The notes under the pieces are model-generated. The model had not been told where the DNA came from, did not search any database, and was given only the letters and a program-made list of their open reading frames with translations. A stretch of DNA of 64,000 bases from G965267425 sp965267425 (GTDB lineage Bacteria > Bacteroidota > Bacteroidia > Flavobacteriales_E > Vicingaceae): the NCBI GenBank assembly GCA_965267425.1, contig OZ253959.1, positions 1,922,001 through 1,986,000 of the forward strand. Reading direction: 5' to 3'. Position 1 is the first letter of the stretch. Each line of letters begins with the position of its first letter. This document shows, piece by piece, positions 9,708 through 17,718 of the stretch. Made by a program: the position numbers and the translations under genes.

Positions 9708-10644
9708 TCGTATCATTCAAAAAATAGCATTTACTAATAGTGTTCGTCTTGGAAAACAGGAAAAAATGGACGCTATACGCGAGTATGGTAATAAATCGCT
9801 CCTGTTTCCTCCTATTTTTATCATTGGAGTCCCAAGGTGTGGTTCAACTGTTTTTTATCAAGCAATAACCAATGCATTTGATATTGTCTTTTTCACAAAT
9901 TATGCGATGAAACAATATCCGTCCATTCTTAGAGGAATGAAAAAATCCTTTGAGAAATACAGTAATAAAAGACATTCCTATCAATCTGTATTAGGTGATA
10001 CTGAAAAGTTATATGAACCAAGTGAAGGTTCATACTTCTGGTATCAATGGTTTCCTTATCACAAACATTACCTGACCAGGGATGATATCAGTGAAGATGC
10101 CAAAAAAGAAATTTACAGCCTGGTTAATGCAATGGTACATCAACATGATAAACCATTGATTTTTAAAAATTTAAATTGTAGTCAACGAATAGATCTTCTT
10201 ACCGACATTTTTAAAGATGTCATCTTTATTCATCTAAAGCGTTCTCCTGCAGAAGTCATTCGTTCCATGTACAAGGCAAAAAAACACAGAGGGTTGAATG
10301 ACAATGACTGGTTTTCAGTGAAATCCAAAAATTACGAGCTATTGAAATCAAAATCTGGATTGGATCAGTTATGTGCCCAGTACAAAGATCTGAATGACCA
10401 AATTATCACTGATTTAGCTCAAATCCCGTCGAAACATCAAATGGAAGTTACGTATGAAGCGTTTTGTGCCAATCCTGTGCAAATACTGACCCAGGTGCAT
10501 CAATTTCTTGAATCACAGCTGGGTTCGGTAAATTGGCGTGAACAAGCCAACTTTGACAAAATTCATAAAAACAAGTTTTTCCTCAATGCTCAAATGGAAA
10601 AAGAACTGGAAACCTACCTTACTGAATACGGACTAAATGGATAA
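9700..10644 (+). CDS. Sulfotransferase (PAPS-dependent)
   Basis: 314 residues. It has the 5'-phosphosulfate loop 'FIIGVPRCGSTVFYQA' (about 40-55) and the 3'-phosphate motif 'IHLKRSPAEVIRSMY' (Arg181, Ser189), the two signature elements of PAPS-using sulfotransferases. It should transfer sulfate to a sugar hydroxyl of the glycan made by this locus, in the cytoplasm. No PAPS synthesis genes lie in the window. It overlaps genes on both sides by 8 bases. Sulfated surface polysaccharides are known mostly from marine bacteria, so this hints at a saline habitat, but does not prove it. Confidence 0.85.
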   Translation: MLNRIIQKIAFTNSVRLGKQEKMDAIREYGNKSLLFPPIFIIGVPRCGSTVFYQAITNAFDIVFFTNYAMKQYPSILRGMKKSFEKYSNKRHSYQSVLGDTEKLYEPSEGSYFWYQWFPYHKHYLTRDDISEDAKKEIYSLVNAMVHQHDKPLIFKNLNCSQRIDLLTDIFKDVIFIHLKRSPAEVIRSMYKAKKHRGLNDNDWFSVKSKNYELLKSKSGLDQLCAQYKDLNDQIITDLAQIPSKHQMEVTYEAFCANPVQILTQVHQFLESQLGSVNWREQANFDKIHKNKFFLNAQMEKELETYLTEYGLNG

Positions 10645-11941
10645 GGTTTTGATCATAACGCATGATTTTGAGCCATTGAATTCCATTGGTGCCAAACGAC
10701 CAGAGAGTTGGTTTAACTATTTCCACAAGTTTGATATTCATCCCGTGGTTTTATGCAGAAAGTGGGAAAAAACACCTGTCACTGAATCCGATTATTATCA
10801 ATTGACAGATTCTTCTGAATACACCATTGAAGAATCGGAAACAGGAACCGTCATTCGGTTTCCTTATCACGGAACACCAAAAGACAAACTCATTTCCAAA
10901 CACGGCCTTCGAAAAAAACAATTGATTCGCAAGGTGTTAACCCTTGCTGAAATGATTTTTGGCATGCGATGGAAAGCGTTTGATCCATCACCCAATGTAA
11001 TAGACATTGCAGGCGAATATTTGACCACACATAAGGAGGTTAAGGTCATTTTGGCCACAGGAGAACCTTGGAGAAATTTTAGGTACGCAGCAGAAATCAG
11101 CAAACGTTTTAACATTCCCTGGATTGCAGATTACCGCGATGGTTGGAGCACAAATGTCAGTTATGCTGAGGGACTTTTTTCAAAATGGTTGTACCAACCG
11201 TTTGTTCGAAAAATAGAAAGGAGAATTGTCAATACTTGCGCAGGAATAAGCATTTCAGACCCATGTGAAGTTGTTAAAATTGAAAAAATCTTCCCTACGA
11301 AAACCATTCAAACCGTATTCAATGGGTTCGATTTTGGGCAAGTGAATGTGCAAGATTATAAACCCTCCAAGGAAAAACTGATCATAAGTTATGCTGGAAG
11401 CCTCTATCCCTTTCAACCTGTGGAAATCCTATTGGAAGGATTACAAAAATTCATAGCCGAGGGCCACGAAAACGTTGAAGTTCGATTCATTGGCACGGCT
11501 TATTCAGATGTTCAGGCAAAACGTATCTTGGGTTTTGATGAAACCTTAAATAATAATCTCCATGTCACAGCAAGACAGCCGCACGCTGATGTTCTCAAAC
11601 AATTGGCATCTTCACATATTTTACTGTTGTTAGCGTCTCCGGAAACAGTTGCACTCCCGGCAAAGATTTTCGAATACTTTGGACTTCAGAGAAAAATTTT
11701 GGCCGTAAAAAACGATAGAGATGTTGTTGAGCAATTGATTAATCAAACCTCATCCGGAGTGATTTGTAACTCATCGGATGATGTTCTTCAGTTTTTACTT
11801 TCCTCAATGAAAGAGCTACAGGAAAATGGTTTTGTTTCTTGTGAAACCAAAGATTTTGAAATATATTCAAGAATGGCTCAAGCCAATAACATGGCGTCTT
11901 TTTTGCACTCCTTACAACCAAATAAAGAAGATTTGAATTGA
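10637..11941 (+). CDS. Glycosyltransferase, GT4/GT-B type
   Basis: 434 residues. The N-terminal domain starts 'VLIITHDFEPLNSIGAKRPE', a form common in Bacteroidota GT-B transferases. The middle has 'PWIADYRDGWS' and 'GISISDPCEVVKIE'. The C-terminal donor domain has 'ISYAGSLYPFQPVEILLEGL' and 'LPAKIFEYFGLQRKILAVK'. It overlaps the sulfotransferase gene by 8 bases, and the next gene begins 4 bases beyond its stop. The donor sugar is not predictable from sequence alone. Confidence 0.87.
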   Translation: MDKVLIITHDFEPLNSIGAKRPESWFNYFHKFDIHPVVLCRKWEKTPVTESDYYQLTDSSEYTIEESETGTVIRFPYHGTPKDKLISKHGLRKKQLIRKVLTLAEMIFGMRWKAFDPSPNVIDIAGEYLTTHKEVKVILATGEPWRNFRYAAEISKRFNIPWIADYRDGWSTNVSYAEGLFSKWLYQPFVRKIERRIVNTCAGISISDPCEVVKIEKIFPTKTIQTVFNGFDFGQVNVQDYKPSKEKLIISYAGSLYPFQPVEILLEGLQKFIAEGHENVEVRFIGTAYSDVQAKRILGFDETLNNNLHVTARQPHADVLKQLASSHILLLLASPETVALPAKIFEYFGLQRKILAVKNDRDVVEQLINQTSSGVICNSSDDVLQFLLSSMKELQENGFVSCETKDFEIYSRMAQANNMASFLHSLQPNKEDLN

Positions 11942-11944
11942 CAG

Positions 11945-12727
11945 ATGAAAAAGTTGATATTCATATTGTTTGTCTTTTTCACTGTTAGCAAAATACTGAC
12001 TCTTTTTGAGGAACAAATTTATGACCGATCATTGATAGCCACTCCCATTGAAGAAGAGTACGACGAATCACTATCACATCTGAATTCTATCGACAACATT
12101 CATTTATTTTTGGGGAAAGAAGTTTATGACTCTAGTGACTATGTATTTTCACTGGACAGTTTATTGAGACATCGATTTTATCATAGATGTTCTTATTATA
12201 CCCCTGGAACGAATTTACCAGCATATTTGGCTGGAACCTTCCTTTGGGAGCATTTCAAGGCTGTTGTCATTCCGGATGAAATATTAAAATTTCCTTGTGC
12301 ACAATGCAGCCAAATTGCTATTGTTTTTCAATCCGTACTTCTTCAAAAAGGATTTAAAGTAAGAATTGTCAAACTGAGAAATCACTATTGTACAGAAGTG
12401 TTTCACGATGGCGCTTGGCATTTTTACGACCCTGATTTTGAGCCTATTATTAGCAAATCAACCGCTATTCCAAGCGTCCAGGAACTAATGGCCAACCCTG
12501 AAATGCTAAATCAATTATATAATTTATCAAAGGGACACAAGGTCCATTTACACGGAGTTCATTATCATTTTGATCCAGAATACCTTGACATTGAAGAACC
12601 CAATAAAATTGCGGCGAGTAACATGCGATTGCTGCATGCTGTGTCCTTGTTTCTTGTTCATTACGGTTGGTTGGTTTTTGGAGGTATTTGGTTGATTTGG
12701 AAGATGAAATCGCGAAAAAAGCATTGA
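11945..12727 (+). CDS. Transglutaminase-like membrane protein
   Basis: 260 residues. It has an N-terminal hydrophobic segment (about 3-20), a folded middle, and a C-terminal membrane segment (about 232-252) ending in Lys/Arg. The middle carries a Cys-His-Asp set laid out as in the transglutaminase-like cysteine-protease fold: Cys121 in 'CAQCSQIAIVFQSVLL', His147 in 'LRNHYCTEVF' and Asp162 in 'AWHFYDPDFEP'. Cys118 is an extra nearby Cys. The domain probably faces the periplasm. The next gene, an AsnB-type amidotransferase, begins 4 bases later. Whether it cleaves, cross-links or has lost activity is unknown. I know of no named family for the full architecture. Confidence 0.6.
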   Translation: MKKLIFILFVFFTVSKILTLFEEQIYDRSLIATPIEEEYDESLSHLNSIDNIHLFLGKEVYDSSDYVFSLDSLLRHRFYHRCSYYTPGTNLPAYLAGTFLWEHFKAVVIPDEILKFPCAQCSQIAIVFQSVLLQKGFKVRIVKLRNHYCTEVFHDGAWHFYDPDFEPIISKSTAIPSVQELMANPEMLNQLYNLSKGHKVHLHGVHYHFDPEYLDIEEPNKIAASNMRLLHAVSLFLVHYGWLVFGGIWLIWKMKSRKKH

Positions 12728-12730
12728 GGT

Positions 12731-14572
12731 ATGTGTGGGATAGTTGGTTATATATCAGATAAGGAAGGTTTTCACAAGGGATTACTCGAAAAAATGACCC
12801 AGCGATTAGCCCATCGTGGTCCAGATGGAAGCGGAACCTTTGTTGAAGATCATTGTGGACTCGGTCACACACGACTGGCCATTCTCGATTTACATGAACG
12901 TTCTTTACAACCCATGTATTCTGAAAATGGTCAATATGTACTTGTTTTTAATGGTGAGATTTATAATTACAAAGAATTAACTGAACAATTAGGATACCAG
13001 CCTAAAACGGCTTCCGACAGTGAAATTATCCTGGCGGCGTTTGAAAAATGGCACGATGACTGTGTACATCATTTCAATGGAATGTTCAGTTTTGGCATTT
13101 ACGATAAGGTTTCAAAGACCCTGAAGTTATGGAGAGATCGCATGGGTATTAAACCTCTGTATTACTATTGGGATGGAACACATTTCGCATTTGCTTCTGA
13201 ATTAAAAGCCTTACTTGAAATTCCCGTTGAAAAGGAAATCAACAAAGAAGCAATCAACGATTATTTATTCCTGGAATACACACCCGCACCAAAAACGGTG
13301 ATTAAGCATTTTTATAAGCTTGAAAAAGGTCATCAGCTTATCATCTCCAATGGAAATATTGAGAAAAAACAATATTATGATATTCTCGGTAAAGTCAAGC
13401 CAGATGAAGAAAACACATCTGTTGATACAGAAGCTCTGGAAGAAGTCCTAAAATCTTCTATCACCTATCGCTCCATAAGTGATGTGCCGGTTGGAACATT
13501 TTTGAGTGGTGGAACAGATTCGTCTTTGATTACTGCATTGTTCAATACGGTAAACAGTGACAAAGCAAAATGCTTCTCCATTGGATTTCCTGAAAAAAAG
13601 TACGATGAATCGCAATATGCCAAACACGTTGCTGAAATATTGCAATGTGACATGAATTATACCCAGATTCAACCCATGTGGTCGCAATCCCTTTTGCCCG
13701 GCATTGTGAGTAGTTATGACGAACCATTTGCTGTTCCATCGGTGATTCCCTCAGTTGAAGTGTGTAAACACGCTAAGACAAACGTAACGGTTGCATTGAG
13801 CGGAGATGGCGGTGATGAACTTTTTATGGGATATGGATATTACCACTGGATAAAACGAATGCGATGGTTACATAATATTCCGGAGTTCTTGCGTTCTTCA
13901 TTATCTCAAATAGGTTCTCTTGCACCTAGCCGTTATGCCCGCATTGCCCAAGTCTTGCAATATGACCAAACATCAAATCATTGGCCTCACTTTTGGTCTC
14001 AGGATCAATACATGTTTAATGAAAGAGATATTGGCAAATTAACAGGACAATCATATCGACATGAAAGCACTCTTTCTACCTGGCAGAAAATTGAAAATTT
14101 GAAAGTCAACGACTTTAGAAAAGTCTCATTGTTTGATCTGAGTTATTATTTACCAGATAATCTGTTATACAAAATGGATATGGCATCCATGTCTCAGAGC
14201 CTGGAAGTTAGGGTTCCTTTATTGGACCATCGAGTGGTTGAATTGGCGGTCAATATGCCAACCCATCAAATGATAAAAGGAAACGTGCAAAAACTAGCGC
14301 TCAAGAAAATTTTAGGAAACTACCTTCCTCAATCATTGGTTCATCGAAAAAAGTGGGGATTTCCAGCCCCGGTGGAATATTGGCTAAAAGATAATTTAAA
14401 GGACGTTCAGGAGCTTCTGTTGAATTCTTCTACTTTTACCAATCACCATTTTGATACAATGGAAGTCAAGAAATTAATCAATGCATTTAAGAGTGGTCAA
14501 CATTATCAATTCAAAAAAATATGGTCTTTATTAGTGTTGAACAGTTGGTATGACAAATACATGAAAGGATAA
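12731..14572 (+). CDS. asnB: Glutamine-hydrolysing asparagine synthase-type amidotransferase
   Basis: 613 residues. It begins M-C-G-I-V-G, so Cys2 is the intact nucleophile of a class II glutaminase domain. 'RLAHRGPDGSGTF' and 'FNGEIYNYKEL' follow. The synthetase half has the ATP-pyrophosphatase loop 'FLSGGTDSSLI' and 'ALSGDGGDELFMGYG'. Free asparagine synthesis is possible. In surface-glycan loci such AsnB homologues (for example WbpS of Pseudomonas O-antigen loci) are thought to amidate uronic acids, and the position here favours that. The intact Cys2 argues against a lasso-peptide cyclase. It starts 4 bases after the transglutaminase-like gene. Confidence 0.9.
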   Translation: MCGIVGYISDKEGFHKGLLEKMTQRLAHRGPDGSGTFVEDHCGLGHTRLAILDLHERSLQPMYSENGQYVLVFNGEIYNYKELTEQLGYQPKTASDSEIILAAFEKWHDDCVHHFNGMFSFGIYDKVSKTLKLWRDRMGIKPLYYYWDGTHFAFASELKALLEIPVEKEINKEAINDYLFLEYTPAPKTVIKHFYKLEKGHQLIISNGNIEKKQYYDILGKVKPDEENTSVDTEALEEVLKSSITYRSISDVPVGTFLSGGTDSSLITALFNTVNSDKAKCFSIGFPEKKYDESQYAKHVAEILQCDMNYTQIQPMWSQSLLPGIVSSYDEPFAVPSVIPSVEVCKHAKTNVTVALSGDGGDELFMGYGYYHWIKRMRWLHNIPEFLRSSLSQIGSLAPSRYARIAQVLQYDQTSNHWPHFWSQDQYMFNERDIGKLTGQSYRHESTLSTWQKIENLKVNDFRKVSLFDLSYYLPDNLLYKMDMASMSQSLEVRVPLLDHRVVELAVNMPTHQMIKGNVQKLALKKILGNYLPQSLVHRKKWGFPAPVEYWLKDNLKDVQELLLNSSTFTNHHFDTMEVKKLINAFKSGQHYQFKKIWSLLVLNSWYDKYMKG

Positions 14573-14583
14573 CAAAGTAGTTT

Positions 14584-14949
14584 ATGGCAGAGATAATTGA
14601 CATACAAACATTTTCAGACGACAGAGGTAATTTGAGTGTATTGGAAGATTTTGACATTCCATTTGAGATAAAACGGATCTTTTTTATCTACGATGTGGAC
14701 AGGTCTGTTCGTGGTGGACATCGTCACAAAAAAACAAGACAAGCATTAATTTGCGTCAAGGGTAAATGCGAAATTGAAAACAATAATGGAGAGCGCGAAG
14801 AAATGTTTATCCTGGACTCTCCAAAAAAGTGTTTGGTTCTTGAACCTGAAGATTGGCACACCATGAAAAATTTTTCAGACGATACCATTCTCCTTGTGCT
14901 TGCCTCAGAAAATTTTAAGGAATCAGATTACATATATCAACCGTATTGA
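14584..14949 (+). CDS. fdtA: dTDP-4-oxo-6-deoxyglucose 3,4-ketoisomerase (FdtA/QdtA/WxcM-like)
   Basis: A 121-residue single cupin domain. It has 'FSDDRGNLSVLE' early, then 'SVRGGHRHKKTRQ' with paired His46/His48 at the place of the catalytic histidines, and 'EPEDWHTM' in the second cupin half. The family isomerises dTDP-4-keto-6-deoxyglucose to the 3-keto sugar, the substrate of the aminotransferase encoded next. FdtA leads to the galacto product (Fuc3N) and QdtA/Tyl1a to the gluco product (Qui3N). These cannot be told apart by eye, so the symbol is tentative. The protein is slightly short for the family (often about 135-140). Confidence 0.85.
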   Translation: MAEIIDIQTFSDDRGNLSVLEDFDIPFEIKRIFFIYDVDRSVRGGHRHKKTRQALICVKGKCEIENNNGEREEMFILDSPKKCLVLEPEDWHTMKNFSDDTILLVLASENFKESDYIYQPY

Positions 14950-14950
14950 G

Positions 14951-16042
14951 ATGAAAATGTTCCTGGAACTAAAAAAGGCCAATTTGCCCTACCGCAAAGA
15001 ATTGATAGAAGCGGTTACCAGGGTAATTGATTCCGGTCATTACATTCTTGGACCAGAGTTGAAGAAATTCGAGGAGCAATTTGCTGAATACATAGGCGTC
15101 AAAAAATGTGTGGGTGTAGGAAATGGTTTAAATGCCTTAGAACTGATTCTTAAGGCAATGGATTTTCCCGAAGGGAGTGAAATCATTGTACCTGCCAATA
15201 CGTATATTGCTTCCATTCTGGCGGTGAGCAATGCGGGATACATCCCCGTTCCTGTTGAACCTGATCCAAGTTCCATGAACATTGATCCCAACAAAATTGA
15301 ATCTGCCATTAGTCCTTTAACCAAAGCTATTTTGGCCGTTCATTTGTACGGAAATCCCTGTGATATGACTGCACTACGACACAAATGCAATCAACATCAT
15401 TTGGCATTAATTGAAGACGCTGCGCAAGCTCATGGCGCAACGTTCCAAGGATCAAAATGTGGAAGTCTCTCAGATGCTGCTGCATTCAGTTTCTACCCTA
15501 CTAAAAACCTTGGTGCATTAGGAGATGCAGGAGCCGTTTGTACCAATAACGAATCATTAGCCAGGCAAATTGAGTTGTTGAGAAACTATGGTTCCCCTTC
15601 AAAAAATGTCTTTGAAAAGAAAGGTCACAATAGCCGAATGGATGAAATGCAAGCTGCAATACTCAGCGTTAAATTGGCCTATCTGGATGATGAAATTGAC
15701 CAACGAAACGAACTTGCCAACCATTACTTGAATCACATTCAAAACAAAGATGTCTGGTTACCGGTGGTTCAGGAAGAATCGAGGCATGGTTGGCATTTAT
15801 TTGTGATTCGTCACAAAAGGCGTCAACAACTGATTCAGTATTTGGAAGAAAAAAATACTCAGGTTATGTTGCACTACCCCACTCCACCTCATAGACAAGA
15901 AGCTTATAAAGAATGGAGCAATTTGAAATTAACTATTACGGAACAAATTCATGAGGAAGTCATCAGTCTGCCGCTTTCTCCTTATATGGAAACTTCAGAC
16001 CTGGAAGAAATTATTGAAACAATCAATACATTTGGAAAATGA
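14951..16042 (+). CDS. fdtB: dTDP-3-keto-6-deoxyhexose aminotransferase, DegT/DnrJ/EryC1 family
   Basis: 363 residues from the ATG at 14951, one base after the fdtA stop. A PLP-dependent sugar aminotransferase: 'GVGNGLNALELIL' is the cofactor-phosphate region, 'LIEDAAQAHGA' carries the Asp that pairs with the PLP nitrogen (about 156), and 'FSFYPTKNLGALGDAG' carries the Schiff-base Lys (about 185). Next to the 3,4-ketoisomerase it most likely makes dTDP-3-amino-3,6-dideoxyhexose. The usual third enzyme (N-acetyltransferase FdtC/QdtC) is not adjacent, and rmlA/rmlB are not in the window. A longer frame from 14894 overlaps fdtA and is unlikely. Confidence 0.9.
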   Translation: MKMFLELKKANLPYRKELIEAVTRVIDSGHYILGPELKKFEEQFAEYIGVKKCVGVGNGLNALELILKAMDFPEGSEIIVPANTYIASILAVSNAGYIPVPVEPDPSSMNIDPNKIESAISPLTKAILAVHLYGNPCDMTALRHKCNQHHLALIEDAAQAHGATFQGSKCGSLSDAAAFSFYPTKNLGALGDAGAVCTNNESLARQIELLRNYGSPSKNVFEKKGHNSRMDEMQAAILSVKLAYLDDEIDQRNELANHYLNHIQNKDVWLPVVQEESRHGWHLFVIRHKRRQQLIQYLEEKNTQVMLHYPTPPHRQEAYKEWSNLKLTITEQIHEEVISLPLSPYMETSDLEEIIETINTFGK

Positions 16043-16953
16043 GCTTATCCATTGTAATACCGGTTTATAATGCCTCATCTACCATTGTAGATCTTGTAGA
16101 AGAATTAAATCAACTTTATTTGTCTCAGGATCTCGAAATTGTTTTGGTGAATGATTGTAGTAAAGACAATACGGATAGCATTTGCAAAGATTTGGTCAAA
16201 AAATACAATCACCTCAAATACATCTCTTTGCGAAAAAATTATGGCGAACATAATGCCGTAATCTGTGGATTAAACTTTGTTACCAAAGAAGTTACCGTAA
16301 TCATGGATGATGACTTTCAAAATCCACCGAGCGAAGTTCAAAAATTGTATGTTGAAATGATGAAAGGGCATGATGTGGTGTATTCGAAATACAAAAGAAA
16401 AGAACATACACCCTTTCGAAATTTTGGTAGTTGGATGAATCATTTGGTTTCCGGTTTTTTACTGAGTAAACCAAAGGGCTTGTATTTATCCAGCTTCAAA
16501 GCAATTTCGTTGGAGGTGGTTAAAGAAATCGTCAAATACAAAGGGCCTTTTCCATACATTGATGGTCTGGTACTCAGAGTAACCAATTCCATCGGAACGG
16601 TTGAAACCGAACATGCTTCTAGAAAAACCGGCTCTTCCAATTATACATTTAAAAAATTAGTAAGCCTATACCTCAATATGTTCTGCAATTTTTCAGTCAA
16701 ACCATTACGAATTATTACAGGAATTGGATTCTTCGCATTCGTATTGGGAGTCTTGTTTTCCATTTTGTTTGTGGTTGAGAAATTCTTGCGTCCTGATACC
16801 CCACTTGGTTGGGCATCCATTATTACTTCTGTATTTATTTTTAGTGGCATTCAATTGATTTTTCTTGGATTGATGGGTGAGTATCTGGGGAAACTATATT
16901 TGTCTGAAAATCAGACTCCTCAATGGACAATTAAAGAAAAATTCACTGAATAA
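16039..16953 (+). CDS. Glycosyltransferase family 2, DPM1/ArnC-like
   Basis: 304 residues. A GT-A domain comes first: 'LSIVIPVYNASSTIVDLVEE', 'IVLVNDCSKDNT' and 'VTVIMDDDFQNPP' with the metal-binding acidic cluster. Two C-terminal membrane segments follow (about 228-252 and 262-285). This layout matches polyprenyl-phosphate sugar transferases (ArnC, GtrB, DPM1), which load a single sugar onto undecaprenyl phosphate. The GT39-like membrane transferase two genes on could use such a lipid-linked sugar, so the two may work as a pair. It overlaps fdtB by 4 bases (ATGA). Confidence 0.87.
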   Translation: MSLSIVIPVYNASSTIVDLVEELNQLYLSQDLEIVLVNDCSKDNTDSICKDLVKKYNHLKYISLRKNYGEHNAVICGLNFVTKEVTVIMDDDFQNPPSEVQKLYVEMMKGHDVVYSKYKRKEHTPFRNFGSWMNHLVSGFLLSKPKGLYLSSFKAISLEVVKEIVKYKGPFPYIDGLVLRVTNSIGTVETEHASRKTGSSNYTFKKLVSLYLNMFCNFSVKPLRIITGIGFFAFVLGVLFSILFVVEKFLRPDTPLGWASIITSVFIFSGIQLIFLGLMGEYLGKLYLSENQTPQWTIKEKFTE

Positions 16954-16962
16954 AATCTACAC

Positions 16963-17718
16963 GTGCTAGATCGACCGGGAGAATATACATTGATGCGACA
17001 GGCAGAGGATCAACTGTGGTGGTATAAAATGCTTCATTTTCAGGTGGTCAAATTACTATCAAAAGAAAATAGGAATATCCGGATTTTGGATTTGGGATGT
17101 GGAACCGGTGGTTTACTAGACCAATTATCAAATCTAGGATTCGAGAAGCTCTCGGGAATTGATTTATCCGTTGATGCTGTTCAGTATTGTAAAGAACGAG
17201 GGCATGAAGTCATTCAAGGAAATGCAGAAGATGCTCACACTTTTTTTGAAAAAAATACATTTGATGTGATCGTTTGCAACGATGTACTGTGCTATTTTGA
17301 GAAAGAAAGATGGACCCAATTGTTGTCTCAATTTTCAATGTTACTGAAGCCTAACGGCAGATTTATTGCAAACGTCCCGACTTTAAAGGCATTTAGTGGA
17401 ATGCATGATCGAAGTGTGGGGATTGTCTACCGAACATCGAAATCCGAATTGAAGCAATTAATTCCGTCGACTTTTAGATTATCTAATTCAGCATATTGGC
17501 CTTTCTTCTTGTCACCTATTGTCTTTTTAGCCAGAACTTGGCAGAGATTTCAAATGAAACGCAACCCGCAGATAGAAATTACTTCCGATGTCAAAATGCC
17601 CGGACAATTTGTGAATCAGGTTTTATGGATGATTACGAAAACAGAATACCTACTTGGAAGGTTAAAACCCTGGGGTAGTTCGTTGTTTTTTGTTTTGAAA
17701 AAGAATGAAAGTAATTAG
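16963..17718 (+). CDS. Class I SAM-dependent methyltransferase
   Basis: 251 residues with a GTG start at 16963. The next in-frame ATG is at 16993 and would cut 'LDRPGEYTL'. The SAM loop is 'ILDLGCGTGGLLDQL', the ribose-binding acidic strand is 'LSGIDLS', and 'DVIVCNDVLCYFEKE' is the motif after it. It is a small-molecule or sugar methyltransferase by fold. The target is inferred to be a sugar of the local glycan. It overlaps the next gene by 14 bases. It is unrelated in its N-terminus to the zinc-ribbon methyltransferase earlier in the locus, so two different methylations are likely. Confidence 0.85.
   Translation: MLDRPGEYTLMRQAEDQLWWYKMLHFQVVKLLSKENRNIRILDLGCGTGGLLDQLSNLGFEKLSGIDLSVDAVQYCKERGHEVIQGNAEDAHTFFEKNTFDVIVCNDVLCYFEKERWTQLLSQFSMLLKPNGRFIANVPTLKAFSGMHDRSVGIVYRTSKSELKQLIPSTFRLSNSAYWPFFLSPIVFLARTWQRFQMKRNPQIEITSDVKMPGQFVNQVLWMITKTEYLLGRLKPWGSSLFFVLKKNESN

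Noticed and set aside
12465..12872. Open minus-strand frame of 135 codons across the transglutaminase-like/AsnB junction
   Set aside because: It lies fully antisense to two well-supported genes, shows no recognisable domain, and has no promoter match in front.
11945..14572. Lasso-peptide B/C protein pair
   Set aside because: The AsnB homologue keeps Cys2 and full glutaminase motifs, the transglutaminase-like protein has membrane segments at both ends, and no short precursor gene fits beside them. I keep the pairing as a finding but do not call a lasso locus.
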